Of a stretch of 64,000 nt of DNA, positions 11,329-22,212 are shown one piece after another (position 1 is the stretch's first letter; each line of letters opens with the position of its first letter). The position numbers and the translations under genes are program-made. Source of the stretch: Anastrepha obliqua (taxonomy: Eukaryota; Arthropoda; Insecta; Diptera; Tephritidae); NCBI RefSeq assembly GCF_027943255.1, contig NC_072896.1, positions 117,769,879-117,833,878 on the forward strand. Reading direction: 5' to 3'. The notes beneath the pieces are model-generated. The model searched no databases. It had not been told where the DNA came from and saw nothing but the letters and a program-made list of their open reading frames with translations.

Positions 11329-13017
11329 GTACCTGTAGAACAACGCGTCAATATTATTGAAACTTATTATGGGAATGGTCGAGCTTTAAGAACAACATAT
11401 CCCAAATTTCGAGATTTGTTGGGGGGAAATAATCATTCGAATGAGTCGACAATTCAAAGGTTGGCGAAAAAATTTCAAGAAACTGATACTGTGAGGGATT
11501 AAAAAAGGTCGCAAAGTTTTTGGACATTATTTTGAGAATATTGCTGCTGTAGGGCAAAGTGTTGCTGAACAACCTTCACTACCGAAATCTCGACGTTCTC
11601 AACAATTAGGCATTCATAAATCGACTTTTTAGCGTTTCGCATTCTAAACACTGCAATTTCGTGAGTTGCTTCATGGAACATGATGCGAGTTTTTCAGGAA
11701 AATCTTCTTAAGTGGTGAAGCTTATTTCACACTCGATGGATTTGTCAACAAACAAAATTGCCGTATGTAGAAGAAAATACTAACGTAATTTAAAAAAAAA
11801 TCATTATATCCATTCAAATGTACTGTTTGGTGTAATTTTTGGGCTGGTGGAATAATTGGCTCGTTTTTCTTCGAAGATAAAAATAACAGAGCTGTTACTC
11901 TCAATGGACATCGCTTTAAATAACTAATAAAAGATTTTTTGTGGCCGGAGTTTGAAGGAATAGACATAGACGACCTTTATTTTCAACAGAATGGAGCCAC
12001 AAATTACACAACATAGGAAAACTTTACATTATTGTGATCTAAGACTCCCGATTGATTAATTTCACTTAAGGGGTTAGGGGTAGTCAGAATTTTCAAAAAA
12101 ATTTTTTTTGCATTTTCTTAAAGTATAATGTTTTAAAAATATTGTGTAAAAATTTGAAGTGAATCCGACAAATACTTTTCAAGTTATTCAACAATTAACA
12201 AAGGGCGCTCGGCCGCTCCGGAGCCGATAGCAAAACTTTAAATGCGTTTTTCTCAAAACTATGTTTTTCAAACTGGTGAACACTGTAACTTAAAAACCGC
12301 TACTTAGATTTCAATAAAATTTATACAGCTTTTGAAAAACATAAAAAACTTGTGCCTGATCGAAGGATTTTTTTTTTTTCAAAAATTTCGATTTTTTTTT
12401 AACAATTAACTGTTGGTTTTTTGCTCTAAAATCTGGAAAAAATTTTCTGAGGCCGCCATTTTGTTCATTTTGAAAAAAAAAAAGCTTCGATCAGGCACAA
12501 GATTATCTATTAATAAAACTAATTTTTCTTGTCCGATTGGTTTTAGATGAATCTGCAAGGACTTGTGATGTTCACCGCAAGGGACTTCTGGAGAAACGGG
12601 CTTCACACAAACAGCGATAACTTTTGCAATTATTAATTTTTTTTTTTGAAATTTTGGTGAAGTCAAGTTAAAATATGATGTTTTTATGCTATGTTTTTAT
12701 TTTTGTTAAATAAATTAATTAAGTAGCAAAAAAAAATTCGTGAAAATCATCATTTTTTCGGGCCTCTGACTACCCCTAACCCCTTAAAGATGGTATAAAC
12801 CTGGGCTCCTTGATCATGGGATCTAAGTAAACTGGACTACTTTTTGTGGGGTTTTTTGAAAATTAAAGTCTAGGTAAATAAGTCAACAGCGATTCCTGTG
12901 GTGAAACATAACATTCGGATCGAGATTCCTGCACTTAACGCGTTAATATGTGAACGAGTCCTTAAGAATTTTAATTCTCCCATAACAACCTATAGATGTG
13001 ATGCCCATTTTAAGTGA
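11329..13017 (+). pseudogene. DUF4817-type Tc1-like transposase, split by a TTAA element
   Basis: The N-terminal part reads EQRVNIIETYYGNGRALRTT followed by YPKFRDLL and STIQRLAKKFQETDTVRD, the helix-turn-helix typical of the arthropod DUF4817 group of Tc1-like transposases. Further blocks match CTVWCNFWAGGIIGSFFFED and EGIDIDDLYFQQNGA (second catalytic D) at about 11815-12000. The C-terminal block is YFLWGFLKIKV...ALICERVLKNFNS, ending at a TGA at 13015-13017. Several stops and frame breaks are present, and the gene is cut at 12066 by the TTAA element. Dead copy. Confidence 0.82.
12070..12783. mobile_element. TTAA-flanked non-autonomous transposon, copy 1
   Basis: 714 bp with 19-bp perfect inverted repeats GGGGTTAGGGGTAGTCAGA, flanked on both sides by TTAA (12066-12069 and 12784-12787). 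The empty site in the inverted duplicate (near 40325) has a single TTAA, which proves insertion with a 4-bp TTAA duplication. No open frame longer than chance. Nearly identical to 45708-46425. TTAA duplication is typical of piggyBac and Kolobok; 5'-GG termini fit Kolobok better, as piggyBac ends usually begin CC. Confidence 0.93.
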
Positions 13018-13202
13018 TGCAATTTTTCCCATATAATTGTTAAGAACTGCATTTTAAATAAAAATAGTAAGAATCTATGTTTCTCAGCTAGAATAGGTGG
13101 GATGTCATCTCTTGTGAATTTTAGCTTTGGAGTTCTTTTTAATAAATGTGAAACCAAATGTTTTAGGACAGTTTTTAAGAGGAGGTGAATTGAAAAAATA
13201 TA

Positions 13203-14486
13203 AATGGAGGTTGAATTAGTTTTAAAGGTGACACACAGATGGCGCTATTTATCACTTTATCGCGTTGGCAATACTGAATATATATTCATGACAAAGCCTC
13301 ATCCCCAGGCTTTGTTTATGAGTATCTGTCATTTCGCTGAAGTATAAACAACGTAGTGTTTTCGTGCTCCGAGTATGTCAACTTCCGTGCCGTCGAAACG
13401 CAATTTGCGGGAAGCTTTGCTTTTCTGCTTCAATTTGAAAAAAATACAGCCCAAGCCCGTGAATTGCTGCAGGAGGCCTACCCAGACCATACTCCGTCGA
13501 TTTCAACATGTGAGTACTGGTTTCGACGATTCAAAAGTGGTGATTTTCACACCGAAGACAAGGAGCGTCTTGGCCAGCCCAAAAAGTTCGAGGACGCGGA
13601 ATTGGGGGAATTGGTAAACGAGGACTCGTGCCAAACCCAAGAAGAGCTTGCTGAATCATTGGGCGTTGATAAATCAACCGTTTGCAAGCGTCTAAAAGCG
13701 ATGGGAATGATCCAAAAGCAAGGACATTGGGTCCCGTACGAGTTGAAGCTGCGCGACGTCGAACGGCGATTTTTTACGTACGAATTGCTGATCGAGCGAC
13801 AAAATCGGAAGGGTTTTTTGCATCGGGTGGTGACTGGCGACGAAAAATGGATCCACTACGATAACCCAAAACGCAAAAAATCATGGGGTTTGCCCGGCCA
13901 CGCATCAACGTCGACGGCCAAGCAAAATATTCACGGCAAGAAAATCATGCTCTGCATTTGGTGGGATCAGGTCGGCGTCGTATATTTTGAGCTGCTCCAA
14001 CCGGGCGAAACAATCACGGGGGATCGTTACCGACTGCAATTGATGCGTTTAAGCCGGACATTGAAAGAAAAACGGCCGGAAACGGTAAAAAGGAACGACA
14101 AGGTTATTTTGCAACATGACAACGCTCGGCCGCATGCTGCTCAACCTGTCAAAAAATACCTTGGAACGCTTGGCTGGGAAGTGTTACCCCACCCGCCGTA
14201 TAGTCCAGACATAGCTCCCTCCGATTATCATTTGTTCCGGCATATGAGTCTCGATTTGGCGGACCAGCAGTTCTCCTCGTACGAGGCTACCAAAATATGG
14301 GTTGAGTCATGGATAGCCAAGCAGCGGCCAGAATTTTGGAGAAACGGCATCCGGAAATTGCCCGAAAGATGGACGAAAGTTGTAGCTAGCGATGGCCAAT
14401 ACTTCGAATAAAATATTTTGTACCGTTTTTTCACAATAAAGCCCCAAATCTTCGAAAAAAACCTTTAAAACTAATTCAACCTCCAA
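13203..14486 (+). mobile_element. Mauritiana-type mariner, nearly intact
   Basis: 1284 bp, flanked by TA at 13201-13202 and 14487-14488. Inverted repeats share the perfect core GGAGGTTGAATTAGTTTTAA and continue a few bases more. The inverted duplicate near 39920 lacks this element, which confirms both boundaries. It carries a transposase gene with a single frame break and no in-frame stop, making it the best preserved element in the window. Confidence 0.95.
13356..14411 (+). CDS. Mariner transposase, DD34D, one frameshift near the N-terminus
   Basis: The 351-codon frame holds the two helix-turn-helix parts (about residues 30-110), the WVPYEL linker (125-130) and catalytic residues D162 (VTGDEKW), D255 (LQHDNARPH) and D290 (APSDYHLF); 34 residues separate the last two, so DD34D. 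It ends VASDGQYFE, as mauritiana-type transposases do. The homologous start is probably the ATG at 13375 in another frame (MSTSVPSKRNLREALLFCFN): loss of one A in the A-run near 13440 shifts that frame out, so the first 25 or so residues of the long frame are not transposase. Apart from this single base the gene looks complete. Confidence 0.92.
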   Translation: MFSCSEYVNFRAVETQFAGSFAFLLQFEKNTAQARELLQEAYPDHTPSISTCEYWFRRFKSGDFHTEDKERLGQPKKFEDAELGELVNEDSCQTQEELAESLGVDKSTVCKRLKAMGMIQKQGHWVPYELKLRDVERRFFTYELLIERQNRKGFLHRVVTGDEKWIHYDNPKRKKSWGLPGHASTSTAKQNIHGKKIMLCIWWDQVGVVYFELLQPGETITGDRYRLQLMRLSRTLKEKRPETVKRNDKVILQHDNARPHAAQPVKKYLGTLGWEVLPHPPYSPDIAPSDYHLFRHMSLDLADQQFSSYEATKIWVESWIAKQRPEFWRNGIRKLPERWTKVVASDGQYFE

Positions 14487-14488
14487 TA

Positions 14489-15146
14489 AAAAAAAAAACA
14501 TTGGAGCTTTTAAAAATGTAGCTTCATAAATTTATATACATAAAAGTATATAAATATAATTTTTGTTTAGTAATCCCATCATCTGGACTTGCTCCACAGC
14601 CGAATTTTCTTTTTATTGCTCACTCAATACTTTTTGTTACATCGACCAAATTTTTTATACATAATTGCCAATACTTTATTAATTAAATTCAAGAAACAAT
14701 TATAAATATTTGTTTTTTTCTGCTTAAAACAGCGGATTAATTGAATCTGTTCTTTATGAATGAGGTCTATCAATGTGTGTTCGCCTTGCTTTCGTATTCG
14801 CTTCGCTCTGACGCCACGCGAGAGACATGAGTGAGTGTGTGTATGCTATACTCGTAGTGCAGTGCACGCTTTGAGCTGAGAATGAGTAAATTATGCAATA
14901 TGAAGTTAGTAAAATGTATAATTTACAACGCTAACTGTAATTTTTGAATGAATGCTTATTTAAATTTCATTCACCTTTGCGATTTCTGGAATAGTTTTGT
15001 TTGTTTAGATTTGCTAATTATCAATGCACGTGAAAGATGAGAGTCGCTCAGCTTCGGCTATGTGAACGGCTTCATACATATGTATATGTAAATGAATGTA
15101 TTCATAGCTGTCGAAGTAACGAACGCCTATGCGACACGTGAGTTTA
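14489..15146. repeat. Non-coding part of the inverted duplication
   Basis: Matches 39240-39905 in reverse complement at high identity, including the text around TAATCCCATCATCTGGACTT and GACTCTCATCTTTCACGTGC. No open frame or known motif. It may be untranslated DNA of an unrecognised element. Confidence 0.75.
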
Positions 15147-15690
15147 CAGGGGGATCCACGCCGCGTTTGGAATTTAATTTGTCATAAATATAAGAATATT
15201 TTGCGATGATTTTTTTGATTGGAAAGAGTAAATCTTGCCATTAAATATGGAGCACAATTTCATTCCGACGACTCCCGCGGCTGACTATGCTGACTATAAA
15301 GCAGCTCACTTTGTCAAACCATTTTTTCCGTTCATTATCGCGAGTTTCCGCACTTTTCTGATCAATGGCAGCTTCGATTTCATGACGCAACTCTTTAATC
15401 GTTTCTGGATGGTTGGCATTTATTCAAATCGCACATTCTGGGTGGGAAATACATCTCCATTTCGTCTGACTATTCGATTTTTGAAAACAATGGTCAGAAG
15501 ATCGAAAGTAAAGTTTATTGTTGATATAGTATGTTGCTGAAACCATATGAAGTTTATATCTTTCTCTGCAATTTGGTAAAACAAACAATCAATCAAATCA
15601 TGTGCCGGGTTGAAGATGAGCTTCATCTGAGAATATGATTTTTCGGTAATAATACTAATTTTTCCCTAAACGTTCTTCTGTCCCTTGGGC
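15147..15690 (-). mobile_element. Truncated DUF4817-type Tc1-like element
   Basis: The left end starts CAGGGGGATCCACGCCGCG after a TA. On the minus strand the transposase C-terminus reads NANHPETIKELRHEIEAAID and ends RRNEIVLHI with a stop at 15241. The central part is deleted, and a remnant of the first catalytic region (IFSDEAHL-like) lies near 15610-15650. The same structure is present at 38526-39239. Confidence 0.7.
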
Positions 15691-16225
15691 GAACTGATTA
15701 ATCAACCGATAACTCAACTTTTTCTAAAAATATTCTACATAAATAAATTTTTCTATTGTACAATTCATGGCGCAAAATTAATCACCCTATGATTAAGTAT
15801 ATTACTACATGAGTTAGTGACAACGTACTCGATCGCAGTTATGCACAAAATCCACAACAGAGCTTGGTAAGCCTACAAGTTTCATTTAAAAGATTTTCAT
15901 CCATCTAAAACCATCTGCGGCTAAAAACTGTAGGTCTCCCCATTTTCTAGAAAAAAAACTGCATAAATTGGAAGAAGAATTATGCACATTTTTCGAAAAT
16001 AATTTGAATTAGACATAGTCCTATTTGGCCAAAAAACCAGTACGATTTTAACAATAACGCGTCAGCACATACTGTATGTACCAAGTAGAATGTTCTGGTT
16101 AGCTGTGCCTCCTTTCCGTTTCCCAACCCAAAAAACAAAAACATACTAAATAACCATTTCACAGTCCATTCCACCAATTGTCCTGGGGACTCCACGCCAT
16201 TAAATTTCTAAACTTTTAGCTGATC
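15691..16225. other. Non-coding spacer
   Basis: Contains a GGCGCAAAATTAATCACCCT motif near 15771 that resembles text at 37870 (GGCGCAAAATTAATCAAC) and could be an old terminal repeat. No coding region recognised. Confidence 0.4.
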
Positions 16226-16545
16226 TTACCTGTCATTAGACGATCGGCACTTGTGCAGAAAACCTGGGTGTACCATTTAATCCCCATTGCAGAGAAGAAG
16301 ACTATTGAACACTTTCTCACTTTCTCTACAAATGTCCAGATTTGGCACCAAGACGATTAAGGTTACTAGGAGCTCGTTTATTCAATAGTCTAAATTCCAG
16401 CAACCTTCTCTCAAAGCTCTGTTTCTCAAAAGCTCTGATTGGCTGTAGATATTTCCCCGTTGGAAGTCTCATAATGGTATTAAAACAGCACTTTACTGTT
16501 ATTTGGAGTGTGCTAGTCTGGTACTTCAACCATTTCACCTACTCA
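16226..16545 (+). pseudogene. LINE C-terminal fragment
   Basis: Plus-strand frames give EKKTIEHFLTFSTN and LRLLGARLFNSLNS, matching the zinc-finger-like tail (C..C..ETIEHFLC.CP) and following RLRLLGA.LF block seen after the RNase H domain of some insect non-LTR retrotransposons. The cysteines are lost through substitutions and a frame break. No tail or target duplication found. Confidence 0.65.
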
Positions 16546-16599
16546 CCTACCTAAACATTTCACAAAACTCGTCTATGATATAAAACTAATCCTAAACCT

Positions 16600-17060
16600 A
16601 AGGGAGCTTCGCAGGCAGTCGACTACCTGTTTGCAGTACCTCGCACTTGCATCGGCTTGACGGCTTTATTAATTTTTCGCAGACATTCTTTGGTGTAACT
16701 TCGAACTCCATCTGAGCTTTTATTGTAATAACTGCGAAACATCCGACTTTGTGCACTGCGCTGCTTAAAATGCTCCCAGAGATTTTCCATGGGGTTCTCG
16801 TTATATTTACTTCCATCCCCTCTAACGTTGACTGTGCGGTTTGATGCAGATCGTTGCCCTGTTTAATGGTCCATGTATCTGCTGACGAAAATCAGTACAC
16901 ATTTATTTCATACGCCGATTCTACAAGAACATCATTCATGGCAGATCCCCCGCTTGCCAAATCCTCATCTGGTTTTTTATTACCTTCAATGTTTCGATGT
17001 CCTGGGACCCAGATTGGTGAAGTGCCCTCTGATTCTTTGTATTTCTAGACAATCTTTTGC
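16600..17060 (-). pseudogene. LINE RNase H fragment
   Basis: On the minus strand SPIWVPGHRNIEGNKKPDE is the end of a retrotransposon RNase H domain (W-V-P-G-H followed by G-N-x-x-x-D-E). Downstream lies SAMNDVLVESAYE and a weakly similar tail down to about 16600. Opposite orientation to the LINE scrap on its left, so the two are separate insertions. Clade not determined. Confidence 0.65.
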
Positions 17061-17112
17061 CTGAATATAGCGCTGAAGGCCACAAGGAAGACGTGACCTC
17101 AGCCTTGAAATC

Positions 17113-17600
17113 CAAAGTGCCAACAAGTGCTACTTTGGATTAAGTAGGCAATTGAGTGGTAAATGGCTCTTTCGGCAAACAAAACTTACACTCTATAAAG
17201 TTCTCACCATGCCCGTTCTATCGCTCGTCCTTTGGAGTGTTTGAGAAAAAATTTCTGCGGAAGATTTTTGGACCTTTGCACGTTAGCAACGGCAAGTCTC
17301 GCAGACGTTGGAACAATGAGCTGTATGAGCTTTACGACGACATAGACATAGCGCAGCGAATAAAGATCAAGCGGCTACGCTGGCTGGGTCATGTCGTCCG
17401 AATGAATACAAACGCTCCGGCTCTGAAAGTATTCGATGCGATACCAGCTGGTGGTAGCAAAGGAAGAGGAAGGCCTTCTCTATATTGGAAAGTTCAGGTG
17501 GAGAAGGACTTGGCTTCACTTGGTGTTTTCAACTGGCGCTGGCTAGCAGGAGAAAGAACCAACTGGTGCACTTTGTTAAGCTCAGTTGAAATCGCGGCAC
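17113..17600 (+). pseudogene. RTE-like LINE, 3' part of reverse transcriptase ORF
   Basis: Reads ANKCYFGLSRQLSGKWLFRQ, then TLYKVLTMPVL, then after a deletion FGVFEKKFLRKIFGPLHVSN and RIKIKRLRWLGHVVRMNTNA, GGSKGRGRPSLYW and WRWLAGERTNWCTLLSS. This is the C-terminal tail that follows the reverse transcriptase in RTE-type elements, often annotated as craniofacial development protein 2-like. The minus-strand copy at 46601-47104 is better preserved. The end is not marked by a tail. Confidence 0.85.
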
Positions 17601-19435
17601 CTCTTAACCTCTTTTCTATCAATCACCCTCTTTATTCGTCACCAGCTAAATGTTCCTACAACTCTGTCCATTTCGCTCAGTGTATATCGCTCAGATGAGT
17701 TTCATCGCGTACACGTAAACATTTTAATTGTTTTCGAAAATGTTGCGGCGGAATTTCAAAATGAGTTATTATCGCTAAGCGATATGCAAATATTCGGCAA
17801 TTGCGATTTGTCTGCTCGAAATCTTCGCGGCTCTTAATACCTATATGAGTACACTTCATGCAAGGGTTGCTGGGTGTGCGGATGTATGTATGTCATGGCA
17901 GGCAGTAGGCTTTCCGACATGTTTAACCCCACCATGAATGGATTACCTACACAAACTTGCGATAGCACACTTCAATGTTGATGGAAATCTCTACCGAAAT
18001 CTTTGAAGAAATCTGTACAACAACAAGAGCAGAGTTTGTCGGATGTGAGCTTGTCATTTATTATACGCTGGCTGTATTTAATTTGAAGCGCATCTCACGC
18101 CCAGATGAAAAACAAAACAAACTTGACGTGGCAAGGAGCAAGGAATGAGACATACATACATACACACATACATATAAAGCGATGAAGTGCACAGCCTGCG
18201 TGTCAGCCAGTCAGTCAGTCAGTCTACGGCATGTGGTTGTTCACTAGTCACTTGTCGGGTGGGAGAGGTTTAAAACTAATGTTTGTCTTAATCTTTGATT
18301 TGTTCTTCAAATGTAAACGACAGGAATTAATTTAGATAAATGATTTCTGAAGATTTGCGCTGCCATTCGAAGGAAATCGGTGGCGAGAATTGTCAGTTAC
18401 TGGGGGTGTTTATGGTTGGGTGTCGGGTAGTGTCCAAAATAATTGCTCGCTGACAGCAGTGGGAAGTGTAGTCCCTTAGTCGCATGCGATTCCACTGGCA
18501 TGCCGCGCTATTTGCCGCTTGTCAGTGTATCCATCAAATATGTCACGTTGTGCATGAGTCAATCAAGCACAAGCAGCGCTTAGGATTACTTGCCACCGCC
18601 GCTCGACTCATTGGAATGTCTGCTGCTTGCTGCCTGCCGCATCCTGGAACTATTAGTCCTTTAAAATTGTGAAATTGTTTATGCAAACAATTTTCGTATT
18701 GAAATTTGATTTATTTGCTAATTTGTTTGTAATGAATTTTCGCCCACCCCAATCACGGCTTCAATGCGCTGGGGAGCAAAGTTTCTTCAAGTATTTGCTA
18801 GTGCTTCGCTTTCTTAAGCATTTAATTGGCCGCTCGCATACAGCCGCATCGTCGCCCGAAAGCTGGAATTTGTTATTCGTTTGTTTCATTTCCACATCAT
18901 TGCCTCCGCTTTGGCTACTAATTTCTTAAGCTTCACTCACTCCAATCCAATGGTGACTTCTGGCCACTGATGCTGCTCTTGGCATTTGCTGCTTTTCTTT
19001 TTTTTTTGCTTTTGTTGTTTTCGATTTTGTCTATCATTTGCTCGTTTCACTTAAAAGATACTTGGTTTATATAGTTGAATTGAAAAATTGATTTCGAAAC
19101 TATGGCGAATTGTTGAAGTCTGTTAGCGACTGGTAGCTGGCGCTTGGGCTAACGGTGCTTTGAAGTGTGACGATGAAATGAAAAATAGCTTTCGATGCGA
19201 CTTTGAAGTTCCTCAAATGCGCATTTTGATTAGGTAGCAAATTATTTTAGTTTTTAATTACTTTTCCAATATGCGAGCCTTTTTAGGTCTACAGAGAATA
19301 TTCATAAAAGCCATAAGCAGATGTTGCACGTATTCTCATTTTAACTGAATTCTTAGTGGCCGCCGCAGCCGAATGTGTTGGTGAGTGACTAACGTTCAGT
19401 AGTGTAATGGTTTCAAAACCTCGGGCATGAAACAG
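17601..19435. other. Non-coding stretch, no gene recognised
   Basis: Contains short repeats (for example CAGTCAGTCAGTCAGTC near 18209) and ATAC-rich text near 18150. Open frames (18484-18672, 18669-18929) lack motifs. It looks unlike the transposon-dense flanks and may be host intergenic DNA. Confidence 0.45.
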
Positions 19436-19440
19436 CAAAT

Positions 19441-19890
19441 GATTTTTTTTCCTTGTTCACTCCCTTCGGGAGCATAGGGCCTCGACAAGACTTGTCTTGC
19501 GTTATTTTCGTTAATCTGCTTGATTTCTGATAGGGTAGGGGATTAGCCTGTCGCTATCAGTCCCCATCTGTCGTTGCTTAAGAACAACGTCTTCTTACAG
19601 CTTGGAGCGCCTTCTGTGTGTCACATTTTTCTACCAGAGGGATTACACAGAAGGTTGAGAACTTCGCTAAAGGGGTGTATTACCCCAGCTACCCGCTTCT
19701 TCTTGCTGGCGCCACTAATGCAATGTGTAACTGTGTGTTTTTGGGTTTGAGGAATGAGTTTTTTTTTTAGAAACAGGGAAAGTGGGTAAATTTGGAAAAG
19801 TGCGAGAACGTGCTTTAGGTGGGATTCGACCCCACAACTTCTGGGATGGCAGACTAGGGAACTTACGCTAGACTACCGAAGCCGAAAATT
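19441..19890 (-). repeat. tRNA-derived SINE-like element
   Basis: On the minus strand the head (about 19885 down to 19815) reads GGCTTCGGTAGTCTAGCGTA at its start and GGGGTCGAATCCCACC at its end, resembling the A box and B box of a tRNA gene (GGTTCGANNCC type). The body follows and ends in an A-run at 19442-19450. This gives the order expected of a SINE: tRNA-like head, body, A tail. A short ATTTGC occurs just outside both ends but is too short to call a target duplication. Confidence 0.65.
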
Positions 19891-21067
19891 AAAAAAAAAG
19901 TGCAAATCTTCGAGCGTATTTCTGCCATGAGAAAGTTACTCATAAAAACACCATCGGAGGCGACGTAAAGCATTAGATCCCTCAATTTGTGGAAAACTCT
20001 CAAGACGGAGAAAAAGCTCCGCTAAACACCCTTCGAAGGGTGTAAGCTCTTGAACTTGACTAAGAGATATTGAAATGGAATGGAATTTTGCAAACCCTAC
20101 AGCATTATTATGCAGTATTAAGGTCAAATGAGAGTATTTAAAGGATATGGAGAGACAAGTGGAGTGGAGATTACTTACTCATCTACAAACTTCCCAAATT
20201 CCTTTAAGAATCATAGCAGTTTGTCGAGGGCAAGAGAATGTAACTCATTCATTCCTAATACTTCTGATTCAGAAATGTAGCATCTAAATTTGGCAAAAGC
20301 TAAAGAAAATGCTCTGTACTATATTCCGCCATAGTCTTCTAAATCAGATCCGCACAGTGACCATACATCGTACCCATTCATTAGTTCTATCAAGGCTCGT
20401 AGCTCTCGCCTCCTCTGTTTGAGAAGACATTTTGCTACAACCCTGTTAGGCCTTTTCACGGGACACTTGATTATCAGTACTCTCAACTGTTCTCATGAGT
20501 CTTATTAAAGAAAACCCCCACTGTACCCGACTGTTTCCGCTATGTTGGGCTCTAAGATTTGCTTTGAGGCCACTGAACGCTCGAAAAACTCAAATTTAGA
20601 CCATTTATCAACAGTTCGTTTCCTTAAACATCACTTCGCCATTCACCTAACGGATTTTAGCCTCAACTTGCATTCCGAGACTATTTTTGAAGAAGTGCGA
20701 GCGGTTTCTAAGTTATTTATAGCATCTTGACTATCATGACAGACCGTGATTCTAAGTCCTCGCCACATTTAACCCAAGACTTCTGATTAAAAGACCGTTG
20801 TCATCCAACATAAGGCAGTAAAGCATATGAACTTGCTGTCCAAATATCCAAATGCCCATTCCGCTCCAGGTCCATTTTCAATCTTGAGCGATGGGTGTAG
20901 AAAAGTGTTAGGTCCCCATTCCTCTGGATTGCTTAAATACCGCGACAGTGAACCGTTTGTTTAAATTTTTAGGGCCTCTTTACTATTGATAAAACATTGG
21001 CGTAGTGAATGACCCTAAAAAATTGGTGGGGAGTTAAGAGGTTGCACCACTACAAATGAAAGATAGT
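19891..21067. other. Non-coding stretch, no gene recognised
   Basis: About 1.2 kb with no recognisable protein or repeat motif; open frames are short and featureless. Confidence 0.45.
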
Positions 21068-21069
21068 TA

Positions 21070-22004
21070 ACTTCTACTCAAATATGAACGAGACGTTATC
21101 AATAAAACGGTCCGCGGATGACATATGGCAAAAATAAATTTTTTGTTTTTTGGTAGGACTGTTATAAGCTTACATGGCAAATTTCAGCGTGATATGTCAC
21201 ATAGTTTGTTTTCTGTGCTACTGTAAACAAGTCAAGCTCGAGTGTGTTCTTCGAATTATCTTTTATGACTTCAATTGTCTCAAAATGTTTTCCACGGAGC
21301 GGCAACTTGAGCTTGGGAAACAGGAAAAAGTCACAAGGAGCCATATCAGGCGAATACGGTGCTTGCGGAACGATATTAACATTATTTTTGTTCAAATAAT
21401 CGCGAACAAGACGTGATGTGTGAGCTGGTGCATTATCGTGATGCAAGAACCATGACTTGTTGTCCCACAATTCCTTCCTTTTAAGACGACTGTTCTCGCG
21501 CAAACGCTTTAAAACGTCTAAATAATATTCGGCGTTAACCGATCGGCCTTGCGGAAGGAACTCCGAGTGCACCACACCTTCGTAATGGAAAAAAACAGTC
21601 AGCATAACCTTAATTTTTGAGCGACTTTGGCGTGGTTTTTTGGGTTGATGTACCTCCCTCTTTGAATGATTTGTACCACTGGAAAACACGTGCACGCGAT
21701 AGAGCAGAGTCCCCATAGGTTGTCTGCAGCATTTTTAAGGCGTCTGAAGCCGAAATTTTGTTGGAATAACAAAATTTCAAACAAATTCTTTGTTCAACTT
21801 GAATTTGCATCGTTAAATTCGAAGAACACACTCGAGCTTGACTTGTTTACAGTAGCACAGAAAATAAACTATGTGACATATCACGCTGAAATTTGCCATG
21901 TAAGCTTATAACAGTCTTACCAAAAAACAAAAAAAATTATTTTTGCCATATGTCATCCGCGGACCTTTTTATTAATAACGTCTCGTTCATATTTGAGTAG
22001 AAGT
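21070..22004 (-). mobile_element. Mariner deletion derivative with 188-bp inverted repeats
   Basis: Flanked by TA at 21068-21069 and 22005-22006. The terminal inverted repeats run about 188 bp (21070-21257 against about 21814-22004), starting ACTTCTACTCAAATATGAAC, at about 95 percent identity. This is far longer than the usual 28-bp mariner repeat. The transposase lies between and partly inside the repeats on the minus strand. Confidence 0.93.
21162..21831 (-). pseudogene. Mariner transposase remnant inside the long-repeat element
   Basis: The N-terminal part (about 21831-21640) reads EQRICLKFCYSNKISASDAL and ALSRARVFQWYKSFKEGG. A deletion then removes the rest of the DNA-binding region and the first catalytic D. 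The text resumes with KPRQSRSKIKVMLTVFF, LHHDNAPAHTSRLVRDYLNK (second D) and APYSPDMAPCDFFLFPKLK (third D). The C-terminus is replaced by the long repeat, so the last residues are translations of repeat DNA. In-frame ORF 21162-21716 covers the catalytic half. Non-functional. Confidence 0.88.
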
Positions 22005-22006
22005 TA

Positions 22007-22116
22007 CATTAATCACTTTGGATGATTCTTCAACAAATCAACATAAAAAGTTAAAAGTGCAATTAAGTATTTACTTACATCACAAAGAAAGGCACCGCGT
22101 TGTAATAATTATATAA
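22007..22116. other. Spacer between mariner and JHAMT-like gene
   Basis: Short AT-rich spacer holding the probable 3' end of the downstream JHAMT-like transcript. Confidence 0.5.
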
Positions 22117-22127
22117 TTTATTTTATT
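22117..22127 (-). terminator. Polyadenylation signals of the JHAMT-like gene
   Basis: Two AATAAA hexamers on the minus strand (22117-22122 and 22122-22127) lie about 90 bases after the stop codon. Confidence 0.6.
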
Positions 22128-22212
22128 CTACATAAGTATTAAATAATTTTTAAACATTTTATGCCTAAAATCCTAGTATTTGTTTGCTCTGTTTGCTCTA
22201 AAGTTTAAGCTC

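Larger units (their letters stand above)
11044..15690 (+). repeat. Left copy of a large inverted duplication (copy A)
   Basis: From about 11044 this segment matches, in reverse complement, 38.1-41.33 kb. The match covers a DUF4817-type Tc1-like remnant (11329-13017), a non-coding part (14489-15146) and a second Tc1-like remnant (15147-15690). By eye the aligned parts are roughly 90-95 percent identical. Copy A has gained a TTAA-flanked element (12070-12783) and a mariner (13203-14486); copy B lacks both and so shows the empty sites. Confidence 0.88.

Noticed and set aside
12070..12783. piggyBac identity for the TTAA element
   Set aside because: TTAA fits, but the ends start GGGG rather than CC, and no piggyBac transposase is in the window.
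13356..13374. Start MFSCSEY of the long mariner frame as the real N-terminus
   Set aside because: The homologous N-terminus MSTSVPSKRNLREALLF is in another frame from 13375; the long frame's first residues are out-of-frame translation.
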